A stretch of DNA of 64,000 nucleotides from Tanypteryx hageni. Taxonomy: Eukaryota; Arthropoda; Insecta; Odonata; Petaluridae. Positions 44,548 to 56,224 of the stretch are shown piece by piece. The DNA lies in the NCBI GenBank assembly GCA_028673005.1, contig CM054116.1, forward strand, positions 133,525,547 through 133,589,546, given 5' to 3'. Position numbers and translations under genes: made by a program. Numbering within the stretch: position 1 is the stretch's first letter; each line of letters opens with the position of its first letter. The notes beneath the pieces are model-generated. The model saw only the letters and a program-made list of their open reading frames with translations, was not told where the DNA came from and did no database searches.

Positions 44548-46130
44548 TCTATATATTAATAGCGTAATAGAATGAGGTTTTTAAAGCCAAGGTAGCAGCC
44601 ACTTTAACGTGTCATGCATCAAATTAAACGTCTTGACCTGCAAATTTGCAGAAAAATGATAAAATTGAAATCGGTCGTACCGTTAGCGAGATATTGAGAT
44701 TTTTCTTGACGGGCTAAGCTCTGCTCGACGTAGTTGTAATGGTTGATGTTAAGATTGCGCTGTAGGTAATAACGTGGCCCTAGCGGACAATAGTAGAAGT
44801 CGCTGAGTTTCTTGGTGATGTGTTTATTTCAAGTTTAAATAAGAAGGATTACTGCCAAGATTTGTGTCAAGACACAACTGACATTAATTTTTTATAAACG
44901 TTTTCAAATTGAAATAATCGAGACATAATAAGTATGATAATGAATTACAACTGTTTTAATGCATGTCACATTAATATTTCCTTTTTATTTTGTTCCAAGT
45001 GTAATCAATATATTTCCTTTTTATTTTGTTTCCAAACTGACATTTTTCGTTATAAGCATTTTCAAATTGAAATTATCCGGACATAGTAAGTATGATAATG
45101 AATTATAACTGTTATTAATGCACGTCACATTAACATTTCCATTTTATTTTTTTCCAAGTGTAAACAATGCAAGTACACCGCGATATACTTTCTTCGGTTT
45201 TAAGCTCATTACACTTTCTGACTCTACCTCTTGATGCGCTGGATTGATTCGAACATACGCTCTTACAAAACCCGGAGAACGAAAAGCCTTTCTCTGCCCA
45301 TTCAAAAGGGCTCAACGTGAGCAATGAAAACAACTTTGTTTTATTATATACGAGCTACATTTAAATTGTTTTCATATTCATTTCATGTGTGCACAATATT
45401 GCACCGGAGAAATAATGTAATCGACTAGTTTATTTTTGTCCAAGGTAGTGTTTCGGCGGACTACAGTCAGTTTTCATTCCGAGACCGTGGTGGTGACACA
45501 TTGAATTTGTACTCGAGTTTTTACCCTTATAAGTTTGAAATGTCGCAAGCGACTATCTTTGACACTGTTTTCAATGGGATTTTTGCAATTGTTTAGCATG
45601 ATTTCGCGCAACAGCACCATTTTTTAGGAACATATCTGTCGTGCTTCCCCGTGATTTTGATCCATTTAGGAACGTATCTGTTTTTTATAGCATTGCTCTT
45701 AAGTAAAAATGTGTTTCGCATTACGATGATTCGCGATACGCTCTGTAACGCAACCCGAGCGTATTGCGATGTATACCTGTTATAAACATTTTCAAATTGA
45801 AATAATCGGGAAATAGTAAGTATGATAATGAATTATATCTATATACTAATAGCGTGAAAAATAAAATTTTTAAAGCGAAAGTAACAGCCACCTTAACGTG
45901 TGATGCATCATATTAAACTTCTCGACCTACAGATTTGCAGGAAAATTATAAAATTGAAATCGCTCAAACCGTTGGCGAGATATTGAGGTTTTTTGACCGG
46001 CTAAGCTCTGCTCGACGTAATTTAGTGGTTGATGCAGTCGCTGACCTTCATGGTAATGTGACAGAAGGCGAACTACCAAGAAAATATTTAATCTAACCAA
46101 CCAGTCGATTTATCAACGGGCAACTGCTAG
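44548..46130 (+). mobile_element. Helitron, non-autonomous, 1583 bp
   Basis: 5' end TCTATATATTAATAGCGTAA at 44548, preceded by A. 3' end is a hairpin (GTCGAT/ATCAAC with one mismatch, 46104-46117), GGGCAACTG and CTAG (46127-46130), followed by T. TC start, 3' hairpin, CTRR and A/T flanks are the Helitron signature. A second 5'-like start, TCTATATACTAATAGCG, lies at 45838. The following ~190 bp (45838-46030) repeats 44548-44740, so the element may be two copies or one with an internal duplication. Two ~115-bp segments (44898-45012 and 45057-45171, offset 159 bp) are also repeated and reappear at 45786-45835. No Rep/helicase ORF. Confidence 0.8.
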
Positions 46131-48450
46131 TTCTATATTATTTACCAAACGTTGAGGGTTATTTTATAAAATTATATTTATTAAAAATTTCATTAGTCAT
46201 TTATTATGCTTGCTCTTTAGAAATATATTGTCTTCGCTATACTTTTGAGACAGTTTTAAAAATATCGCTGGCATCTCTTAATTTTTTCAACTTTTTGGAA
46301 CCGGCCTCAAATCCTTTTGTGGCCCACTGGTTTATATCCCAGAATATAACGCATAAAAAACAGAGTTCCCTTGCTTATTTGAGATTAACAATTAAAATGT
46401 GGCAACTTATTAAATTTGTTTGTTTTATTAGACGTGAGTAGGAGTATGGGTTGTGGATTAATGGCTAAAAAATGAAAAAATAACTTTAATTTGGTTATTT
46501 TTTGTTTTTCCCCCTGTTCATTTGGACCAATATTAGTGCAAATGGGATTGTTAGCTGCGGTGAGGTGGCCATGGAAGCTTCTTGCTTGAGTAGAGCCCTT
46601 ATCTAGGAATGTTGGCAGGTTTTAATACATTTTTTTAAGAAGTCATCTTAATTAGTTTGCTACTTTCTGGTTATTTTTCAAAGCTACCAAATATGCATCA
46701 TATAAAATAAGCCTTTAATGGCGTATATTAGTCGAAAGCGCAGGAAAGGGCAAGGTCTAATGTAACGTAACTTTCTGAAATATGTGGCAGATGAGAAGAT
46801 GTAAAACTCCATTTATGTAATGGCAGCTTTTGGAATCAGACAATGCAGAAAAGATTGAGACCATGAATGTTGCAGACGGAAAAAAATTTAGTGGAAAGTA
46901 AAACGGATATTTTTGAATTATTAACGTGTTCGGAGGGGAATCGGGCTAAGTATGCAAAACATGCCTTTCACAATGACGCAAAATGAAAACAATGTTTTGT
47001 TTATTCGTGTATTTATACATAATATATACAATCTGCCATCAGCACGAGAAAAATAGAGAAGTGATAGCTTTTGATTCCTCGATAGACAAATTTAATGACG
47101 GTTAATATACAGAATGAATGGGTTTGTCAATTTCATGATAATAAAACTTTGATTTTGAATGGTTTATGTTCCTCCAAGAAGTGTTCTTTTGCAATGCTAA
47201 TCAGCTGTTTTATAAGCATCTGAATGTTCTTAGTGGAATTTATATAATCTTAATCATCCAAATCTTTACTCATAATCTTCTAGTAGCCTTCACTTTTCAT
47301 CACCATGCCGATAATTTCCTTACCCTTGAGTCCACTCCCCTTTTCCCGCTACATCCTCCCTTCCATAGGTTTCGTCAAAATTCCCATCCTTCAAACAATC
47401 TTCCCCAGCCATTTCCTGAATTTGCGTTTCATCTCTATATCAAGCTTCGATTCCCTAACGATACGTTCTTTAGATCCTCATCAGCTATCATCCTCTCCTC
47501 TCCTCCTTTCCATGATCTCCGTAATGATCCAAACCCACTTCTCGGATACGTATAATCCACGAAAATCTCTTTTCCGAATTCTCAAATCTCGGGTCGTCAT
47601 GCCAAAGTTTTGGCTGATCTCATTGCAAAATCTCTTTTTTTATTCCAATCACTCTTATCTCCCAGATATTTTGATTAAGACCATTTAAATATATTTTTAA
47701 TATGTTCGTTTTTTTCATTCAATGAATGCATTCGATTCTAATATCATTTCGATAAATCTCTTAACAAAAACATTCCATTCTGAAAATGTTATTAGAAAAC
47801 TCAGCTAGTTTTTAATCGGGAATTATTTCATCTTATCTTTTGGTCTGGGTAAATAAAGATAGTTCTACTCCTATACCTAATGTCATATTTTCTGGCATTT
47901 ATTCATTATTCTATCAAGTACATCGTGAAACATGTTAGCATTTTATGTATCGTCTGTATCTCTATTGTGTCCAATATTATTTGTTTATTTATTTTTATGC
48001 AACTAATAAACAGTATTTGCGATATTTTGCAGTTAGTGCATAAAAATAATAAAGAGGGGCGCATTTGACCGTGTTCAGGAAGGATTCGAGTCGGAGTCGA
48101 GTCGGGAGGCAGATCTCTCTTGGAAGGTTGGAGTTATTTAAATATCGCTCTTGTGTTATTTTTTATTGAAGCGCCTGTGAATTTTACTTTCCCCAGTGAG
48201 TTCATTAAAACTATGAAAGTTGAAGTTTAGGACAACGCTTAATACAAGGAAATTTTTTTACTCGAGAACCATCAATCATTACTATACTATCTCAAGATAT
48301 AAATCAGAAAGAAACTTGAATTATTTCTGATTAAACGATGATGATTCTGAAAAATGTTTATATGAAAAAATCTTGAGTGAAATGCTGAAAAGTGAACTTG
48401 CTCTCCTGTGCATATTTTCCGACGTAGACTGTGGCATTTCTTGTGGAATG
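46131..48450. other. Unannotated sequence
   Basis: AT-rich. ORFs at 47166-47555 and 47305-47688 (129 and 127 residues, overlapping frames) run through a CT-biased patch and show no domain. The last part leads to CTCTAAAT (48451-48458), a target duplication. Confidence 0.45.
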
Positions 48451-48458
48451 CTCTAAAT

Positions 48459-49648
48459 CAGAGGTTATCAACCGGTAGAACACGTACCACAAGTGGTACG
48501 CGAGTCAATGCAATGTGGCACGCGAAAAAATAAAAACGCATGGTTTTGCCTATATGTAGGTACGCGAACATTTTCGTTTTTGATCTGGTCTTACGAAAAT
48601 AACTAGTACGAGAGTACACAGGTTTCCCGTGGCACAGAAGTGCTTTTCGTCAAATTCGCCCTAGTATAATCGTATACTAATGTATTTGCTTTGAAATCAG
48701 AAAATAATTTTTCCTTATATTGTGGTATCCCTGCTTTTTTGATCCGTGCTAAACATATTCATTCCGTTTTCCCATTCTACATTCGCCCTACAAAGGAAAG
48801 TTCGTTGAAAACCGTTCAGCCAATACCTAACAAATTCATAGTTACAGAAAAATTCTAACTTGGATATTGTGGTAGCCCTGTTTAGTCGACCCGGTTTGAA
48901 TATAATAATTTTGTTATTTATTTATATAAAGATTACATACATCATATTTGGTTAAAATCCATGGCGTCAGTTCTCTAGAATTATGTAAGTGTAAAAGAAA
49001 TATTATTTTACTTTTTATTGTGGCAGCCCTGCTCTTTAGCTCAGCTTTAAGCATCCTGATTTCATTATGGTATGTTGTATAAATCTTATGTACAAAATGT
49101 AATTGAAATCCGTTCGGCTAATTCCTTCCAACTCTATAATTAGTGAAAGAATTTAATTTGTAATTGTGGCACACATGTTTGGCTGATCGTTTAAATGTGC
49201 TAATATGGTATTCTATATATGTGTACACTATAAATATTATAATTTGGTTCAAATTGATGCAGTCATTTCAACATGTGTCAAAGGAATGTTTTTTATTCCT
49301 TGTATTGTGGCAGCTCTGCTTTCTATATCTATACTAAACATCTTGAGTTTTTTTTTACACTTCTTTCATTCGAAATTTCGTTGAAATCAGTTCAGCCAAT
49401 TCCTAAAAAATTCATAATTGCCGAAAATATAAACTGCAATTCTGGCATCCCTACTGAGTCTATCCGGTCCAAATATGCCATTTTGGTAATTAATTTATGT
49501 AGATACTCTATGCATTAAATTTGGTTGAAATCGGTTCAGCCAATTCTTCCCTGATATATGCGTACGGACGGACGAACGGACGGACATCACGAAGACAGTT
49601 GTGCTTTTCAGCAATGACAAAAAGCATTTAAAAGGTTGAGAACGCTTG
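48459..49648 (+). mobile_element. hAT-type element of 1190 bp filled with a ~147-bp-period array
   Basis: Termini CAGAGGTTATCAACC (48459-48473) and GGTTGAGAACGCTTG (49634-49648) match at 11 of 15. Both sides carry CTCTAAAT (48451-48458 and 49649-49656), a perfect 8-bp duplication. Inside, a TGTGGYAGCCCTG-like box recurs at 48721, 48868, 49019, 49165, 49306 and 49441 (spacings 147, 151, 146, 141, 135). Each unit also has a TTGGTTAAAATCC/GAAATCGGTTCAGCCAATT-type box. The array ends with GGACGGACGAACGGACGG (49563-49585). The array also occurs without these termini at 8745-11345, so it may be a separate repeat captured by the hAT. No transposase. Confidence 0.85.
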
Positions 49649-49656
49649 CTCTAAAT

Positions 49657-52513
49657 GATATCCCTGATCCTTGCCATTAGTTCATCAAGAGTATGGGCAT
49701 TTGCCACCACTGCACTGTCTTCTTTTTCACCATCTTTTGCTTTGCCTTCCCTTCTCTACCTTCCCCTCCCTTCTCCCTCTCTACCTTCCCCTCTCCTTCG
49801 CTGTCTTCCACACCCTCTTCTATTCACCTATCTCTCTCTTCTCGGCCATAATCTAACATCAGTGGAATTGAAGGATAAAACGTCGATGAATCGAAAATAA
49901 ATAATAGTGTATATAACAGATGGAGTCACGAGCCAACCAACACGGTTCAGCATGAAGGAACCATTCTAATCTTTGGAACTGTATTTTTCAAGCCATTATT
50001 ACCACCACGATCCCCATCAGGCATTAATAACTCTTCCTCATGATTTTACAATTTACATAACGTCTCCGATAGATTATTTTAATATTCTTACTCAGTTATA
50101 TCGATTGGAGGAAAATTAATTCCAGGTTTGCAGTTAATTTTTCTAGTAAATAGCAGCTAAAATAAAGAAATCTATCCCGCGACTCGCTGCTATTCTTTGA
50201 TCGTAAAATGTACTTAAGGAGTAGTTAACATATGTAATTAGCAACGCTGTTAAACAAATACGGCATTTTTTGAGAAGTTTTTAGCGATTTGAGCACTACA
50301 ATGAGTTCATAAAAATAACGCCAGCAGTATGTTATAGCCATTAAATGCATCTTTCTTAATGTTGAATTACGACGCCATATTCTCGAAATTGCTACTCTAT
50401 TCCGGAGCAACAATTGGTTCCCTGGAAGTGCTACCGATTCATAAAAACAGGAGTCGTGTAATAAAATATTAACTTGGTCACAATATTCTATCTGCAACTC
50501 GGTTCCTTTTCTCTTTCACCCCTCCCTCTATCATTTTCACGGGATAACCCGCACTATAAAATACAACGGGACCTAAACTTCTTTCCTCAGATGGTCGCGA
50601 CTGCAAGATTGATGGCTAAAAGAAAAATGATATCCCCACTTCTTATTGTTGTCAACTTTGAGTACTCTCGATCGTGAACATAAAATCCGAGGGAATATTC
50701 ATAACTATACGCTTTATTGTTATCCATATGTTTGCTTCAATGGAGATAGTTTTTTATGGAACATTTGCGGTGGAATTATGAAAAAATATTATATATTTAT
50801 GGTGAAAATCGTTTTTATATAGCAGACATAAAATATATGAAATTGAAATTTCATTATAAGCTAATAATTTTTAACCTTATATTTCCTCCTGGTGTTATTA
50901 ATAAAAGATTGTGGTAGTATTCTTATTTATTATTGTGTACATAGTTTAAATCAGTGAATGAATGAGACTTAATGCTCCATACAGCAGTTATTATTTATTA
51001 ATTATAAATTTTACAATTATTGAATTTAAATAATATGAAACATTTATTTAGATAGTAACACTCATTATTTTTTTAGATTGAAATAAATTTCAATAGTAAA
51101 TTAGAGCATTTTCCAGGAAAATTATGACTTATATTGTAACCAATCTATAAAATGTAATTTAAAAATTCTGCTACAAGTTCGAAAATCTTCGAACTCAGTT
51201 TTGTTTAATTGGTGTGGTTAACATTAAATAAAGTACGGACCTAAGATATTGATTAATTCGCATAAATTCTAATTTAACTTTAATATCACACAGCATAAGC
51301 GTGTAATTTCGTTGTGACTGACATTTAAGTGGCATGAATATAATTAGTTTAACGCATAAAGGTCTTGAAGGAATGCTTTCGTAACAATGTGGGAACATAC
51401 GCTACGAAATTCTAAAATTAGTAAAAACATTTATTTCTCTTGTGATGTATTCTTGTTTGCAAAGTTTTAAAATATAGATGAGACCATTTTGAATCATCCG
51501 CGTGTAGTTAGATCAATTTTATTGCGACTATTGGATGGATTTTCTACTTTAATCTTATCGCTTCGCCCTGTGATCAAGAAAAGGTTCCAAACCAAGGGAC
51601 GCTCAGACGACGTTTATATTTCGCATTTCTTTGGGCGAACAGTCGATATGAAAAGAACGGTACAGATTTTCATTCAGCGAGCTCAATTTTCTTCGCCAAG
51701 ATGGATCCCCGCCCCTTTCACCCACCAATTTGCGTTTGATTTTTGCTGCACCTCAACGTTCTATTCGAGAGGTCGGGGACAGCAATAAGTTGAAAAATCG
51801 CCCCTCGCAGTAGCCACACGCGAGAAGTAAAACTTATTTTACCGTTTTTATGGCTATGAGGATTTCCAATGTAATTTATTGGATTGGGGATTTTTATAGA
51901 AAAACATGTTATTAAGCAGCTCTTGATTTGTCGCAAGAGAAATTTACTTGCTAAAAACATGATATTTACCCTTAGCAGTATAAATACCGATTTTTATTTG
52001 CAGTGTTCCAGATTAGAGCGCAAATAATTAATCTGAAAGAAAAACCTGCCAAAAATTAAAATACTTACGTAATTTACAAATGTTAACACAAAGCCATTAT
52101 ATAATGAAGCATTTGTTGAATCTTATAATAATAATATTAAAGTCAAGAAAACAAAACTGTTCACAGCCTTTGATTTTAGTTTTTAAATTTTGCAGTAATC
52201 CTTCTGTAACCCTAGTAATTAGGAATAATCGCTGTAAATGCTTTAAGTTATCATTATACATACACTTAAAGAAATTATTTTGAGTGACATAGTACTAGCT
52301 TGTCAAAAAGTCAAGACTTGCCCAACAGGGAAAGTCTCGCTATTCGATCTCTGAAAGTTAACTTGCTAATGTAATTAGCCACTTTCCGCCGTATGACATT
52401 GGCACACTTTTATAATTCTAGCCGTTGTTGATGAAGACAAATTGTAATCGCAGAACCCATTGGTTGATTCGCTAGAGAATTATCGTGCTCGTATTATGGC
52501 TGAAAACAAATTC
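49657..52513. other. Mostly unannotated AT-rich sequence
   Basis: Includes a CT-rich patch at 49735-49840. ORFs such as 50225-50497 (-) and 51489-51788 (+) show no recognisable domain. No element ends found. Confidence 0.45.
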
Positions 52514-52813
52514 AAGAATAACCACTAAGGTATCAAACATTGAAAAATCAAGTTCTTACCTAAGTTATCTCCAATAGCTGGAACAAGAATATAGAAAACC
52601 AGATACGCATTTCGGTCCTTAGTAGTGATTTTACTGAAAGTAGATTCCAAAAATGTCTAATGTTTTTCTTTTTTAGTTAGGATCTACTTTCGATGAATCT
52701 CCGCCGAAGATGATTGCATTGTAGCCGAAATGCGCATAGTTTTTTTATGGTCATTTAAATACCTTAGACAAGTACATGATTTTTCAATTTTTGATACTCA
52801 AGTGGTCATTCTT
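52514..52813. repeat. Fold-back unit with ~135-bp diverged arms
   Basis: Left arm (52514-52650) and right arm (about 52681-52813) are imperfect inverted repeats. AAGAATAACCACT...GAAAAATCAAGT...CGCATTTCGGTCC on the left pairs with GTAGCCGAAATGCGCATAG...GATTTTTCAA...AGTGGTCATTCTT on the right. The loop is about 30 bp. The CCGAAATGCGCAT box also occurs at 60.28 kb. It may be a terminal piece of a Penelope-like or fold-back element; no coding part is present. Confidence 0.65.
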
Positions 52814-54188
52814 AAATTTATAGAGATCTGATAAATCCATCAAGGAGAAGGCAGTTTCCACCGTTTATAAATTATCTTCCGCTATAACGGACGATTTTCC
52901 AATGGAACGTGTGAGCAAGATGAAGGAGGTTAAATATATAGGTTACATAAGGCCAGTACATGGATAAACTGTTTTACGGGTATAAAATTAAATAGATGAT
53001 GCAATAACAAAATGAAAATTTTGAAAAATAAAAAATACCCCAAAAATATAGTTCATATAAATTCAATAAATGTTATATTTGACATTAGTCTGAAGAAATG
53101 CGTAGCTAAATTGTCGACAATTAGCTTTTACTCTATTTATTAAATGTAAATTTGTTGGTTAAGTAATATTAATAAAATAAAATTTAAACACCGTATTAAA
53201 CATTGTGAGTTTACATTATTATGCTTTGTTCACTTTTTCGGATAATTAAGCAGCGTCCTTATCATATCTTTATTTTAAATCATAGAGGAAATGAAGTATT
53301 CCAGGGAATAAATTCAGTTAAATGAGTAACTTGGGGAGAGATCTTTAATTAAAATTTCAGAAGCTGAAAAATGAATGAAAACAGAACCGTCGACCTTAAT
53401 GTTTTCCAGTGTGATTTGACGATTTTTTAGCTTAGTATTGACAAAATTCCGATAAATCGTATGAGAAATGAAATCTGGTCCTTAAAAATATAACAGTGAC
53501 AGATGCACAGTTTTGTGTCAGGAATTTACAGCAGCAGTGGCGAAGAAGCGCATGTCTTGAACCTTTGAATAATTTTCTGGAATCAAATATGAGTCATAGG
53601 CAACGAGTATGACACGGTTGAAAAAATCTATTTGGGTAAAGAAATGGCTATCAGTGGTAAAAATGTATTTGAGCGAATTAAATAATGAGCCATTGACTGA
53701 TTTTCCATTCTTCGACTCACTCGGAATGAGAAATAATTTGTCATATTGTTCGCCCTCGACATTTGACATCCCCTCGAGTCGTCTTCCTTTCAGCGGCCCC
53801 ACCCCTTTCAATTATCCGTTCCCTTCACCTTTCCAGAATTCCCTTCTTCCTTCCAAATGCCTTCATTCCATCCCTCTTCCTCTGCGCGTTTCCTTCGATC
53901 ACTTGACTCGATATTTCACTTTCCTCTCCAATCGCATCTTAACTATTCCTTCCGTTCCATTTGAACAAACTTTTCCTTCCTCTTCCACTGTGCACTTCAT
54001 TATTTTTTTGTGTGGGTCCAAATAATTTGCCTCAGACTTATGTGGCGCCCGTGCTACGCTACATCTTACTAATTATTACGTATTATTTTAGTATTCAAAT
54101 GAACGTGAAAATATAAAGTTTTTGCTTTAAAAGGAAAATATCTGGCAGATTATCATTCTGATCTAATTATCATACAAAGGGTTTTAAC
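52814..54188. other. Unannotated sequence
   Basis: AT-rich, with a mildly CT-rich stretch at 53790-53990. ORFs 53518-53811 (-) and 53609-54025 (+) overlap on opposite strands and have no domain. Confidence 0.45.
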
Positions 54189-54190
54189 CA

Positions 54191-54527
54191 CCGTATTTAC
54201 TCGTTTACCGCGCGCCCTCGTGTAGCACGCGCACCCCTATTTTTGGGTCAGTCCGGAGAGAAAAATATAAATTCGTGCCGGAATAAGCTGACACCTCGGC
54301 CTCTTCACCGATTCCCATTCACTGAAACGAGGTTCGCGCGTATACTTCATAGAATTCTTCGTCCTCTGCGAGTATAAACGTAAACTCAAGCGTGTTGCAG
54401 TGAATCTACTATCTACACTCGCAATCTATATATAACCTGTTCAGAAATCCTCATGTAACACGCGCAGTCACTTTTTTTACCGACATTTTGGAAAAAAAAG
54501 GTGCGCGCGGTACACGAGTAATTACGG
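54191..54527. mobile_element. pogo/Tigger-like MITE, 337 bp
   Basis: Termini CCGTATTTACTCGTTTACCG (54191-54210, continuing CGCG to 54214) and the inverted copy at 54504-54527 match at 22 of 24. The right flank is TA (54528-54529); the left flank is CA, probably a mutated TA. Both ends share the CCGTA start of the Tigger relic at 13.7 kb. Internal CACGCGCAC/ACACGCGCAG repeats lie near the ends. No ORF. Confidence 0.8.
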
Positions 54528-54699
54528 TATTCTTATTAACGCGTATTTCTGACACCTAACTTCTCTTCGAATACGCACTAGAATGGAGTATTTGCATATG
54601 TCTAAGAGCGTGTCGCCGAAAACGCCAATCGACTCACTCCGCGAATGAAGAGAGAACATTCAAAGTTCACATACTAATGTATGTTCCCAGCTGATTCAC

Positions 54700-55060
54700 C
54701 TCTTGCCTACGCGCAATGGGTATCTATGAGGTAGTGCAATGGATAGCTGGATAGCAAGGGAGAAGAGAAACCCGGTGCCGGCATTAGCCTACTATTAACG
54801 AATAACACCAAGGGGGCCAACGGCTTAACGTCCGCTCCGAAGGACGGAACGCTGAATTTGTGCGGTCTCTTTAAACCACACAAACAGGGGGCCGGGCACC
54901 TTGGAAAAAATCCTACTTGCGCAGGATTCGTGCCCGCTGCTTTTTCAAGCAGCAGGCGAGTAGCAGCCAGCGTCCTAACCACTACAACTCCAGCATCCCG
55001 AGAGAGAGAACTGTGGTCGAGCTCAGCACCCAATATCACTTGGCGCCACCTCTGCGCCGG
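54700..55060 (-). mobile_element. tRNA-derived SINE-like element
   Basis: On the minus strand, GGAGTTGTAGTGGTTAGGAC (about 54991-54972) is an A-box-type sequence. GGCACGAATCC (54934-54924) is a B-box-type sequence about 40 nt further on. This is the arrangement of a tRNA-type pol III promoter. Downstream is a body with GGACGTTAAGCCGTTGGCCC (about 54831-54812), similar in style to the conserved central domain of some invertebrate SINEs. No target duplication or simple tail was identified, so the ends are approximate. The ORF 54707-55102 across it is not a gene. Confidence 0.55.
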
Positions 55061-55109
55061 GGAAAAATGAACACCGTAGGGGGAAGAGAATGAGAGGCCC
55101 ATCAGATTT

Positions 55110-55730
55110 CCTCAGTTACTCTCTCTCTCTCTCTCCACTTCCCCATTCCTCCCTCCAAAACCCACGCACCTCCTCCACTTCATATCCGACCGCTTCCTAA
55201 CGCGGCCCACCACAACTCACCACAATCCTTTCCTCCCCCACTCCTTTCTCACCTTAACCTTTCCTATACTCGCCCCTTCTTTTTCTTCCTTCTTATTTTC
55301 TCTCCAAATCTCCTGCGCCATCCCTTTCCAGTTCTCTCACTCTCTCTCTCACCACGTTTTCCCCTCTTTCCGCCACCAACCCTCCCTTCCTCCACTTTCC
55401 TCCCCTCCCTCCCTCCTCTTCCCTCTCCTCCCTCCCTCCTCTTCCCTCTCCACCCTCCCTCCGCTTCCCTCTCCTCCCTCTCCCCGTTTCCCTCCCCTCC
55501 CTCCCTCCGCTTTCCTCCCTTCTCTTCCCTCCCCTCCCTTCCTCCGCTTTCCTCCTCCTCCCACCCCTCTCCTCATTCCCTTCCGCTGTACTCTTCCTCT
55601 CTCTCTCCATCTTCTCTCCTCCGCGCCTTGCAAAACCTTTTGTAATTTTTCCTCTCATCCCACAATTTTTCACCGCATCAACTACTGTCCCTTTGAGCCA
55701 CTCGCTCACTTCTTTACTCCCCGGCGCCTA
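55110..55730. repeat. CT-rich tract with repeated CTTCCCTCTCC units
   Basis: Strong polypyrimidine sequence. The 138- and 94-residue minus ORFs are Glu/Arg/Gly repeat translations in two frames. Confidence 0.9.
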
Positions 55731-55734
55731 TTCT

Positions 55735-56110
55735 TTATCTTCACGTGCGCGCTTGTTCTCATCTATCACGGCTATCCCATCGTTTGGGAGCCGCCCCTGT
55801 TTGTGTGTGTGCGTGCGTGTGTGAGCGCACGTAGGTTGCGAGAAATGCGTTGGGCGGCGGTTGGAGAGAGAGAGCCGCTGGGGGAGAATAGACCAAGAGG
55901 AGGGGGGACGGAGTGGAACGTCGACGCCTCCTCTCTCACCGGATGGCCGAGGAGACCCACTCGAATCGGCTGAGGACTCTTTTCTTCCGCACACCCAGAA
56001 CGATTCGAGAAACACGCGTCCACCCATGCCGCCGCGAATCGCTAGGCGCACGCGCCGCTCGGTTCGTGTTTTTCGGCGACAGATGACGCGGAATGGATAA
56101 AGTGATTTTT
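55735..56110. other. CpG-rich block
   Basis: CG-dense sequence with GTGTGTGTGCGTGCGTGTGTG (55801-55822) and AGAGAGAGAG. Overlapping ORFs on both strands (55728-56180 -, 55772-56023 -, 55861-56100 +) are not supported. Candidate promoter-like region only. Confidence 0.3.
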
Positions 56111-56224
56111 TTAACATCTCGCGTGCTTTTTTCATTGCGAGATAACTTGATCGCCGCTCATTTTTTACCATCTCACTCACTCTCCGAGTCTTGTATATTT
56201 CGTCGCATTAAGTCGCCTTAATAT

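Larger units (their letters stand above)
38192..46350. mobile_element. Possible older hAT-like repeat hosting the stack
   Basis: Left of the inner hAT is CAACGTTTCTCACCCTTT (38192-38209). Right of it the sequence continues CCGCCTCGAGAAC...CCGTGGCACAC (44477-44510), which is typical of hAT ends with CTCA(A)CC and GTGGCACAC motifs. A right end could be AAACGTTG at about 46147-46154 or GTGGCCCACTGG near 46320-46331. No matching 8-bp duplication was found, so only the left end is reasonably placed. Confidence 0.35.

Noticed and set aside
47166..47688. Two overlapping ~128-residue ORFs
   Set aside because: Overlapping frames in a CT-biased patch without any motif; no support for either.
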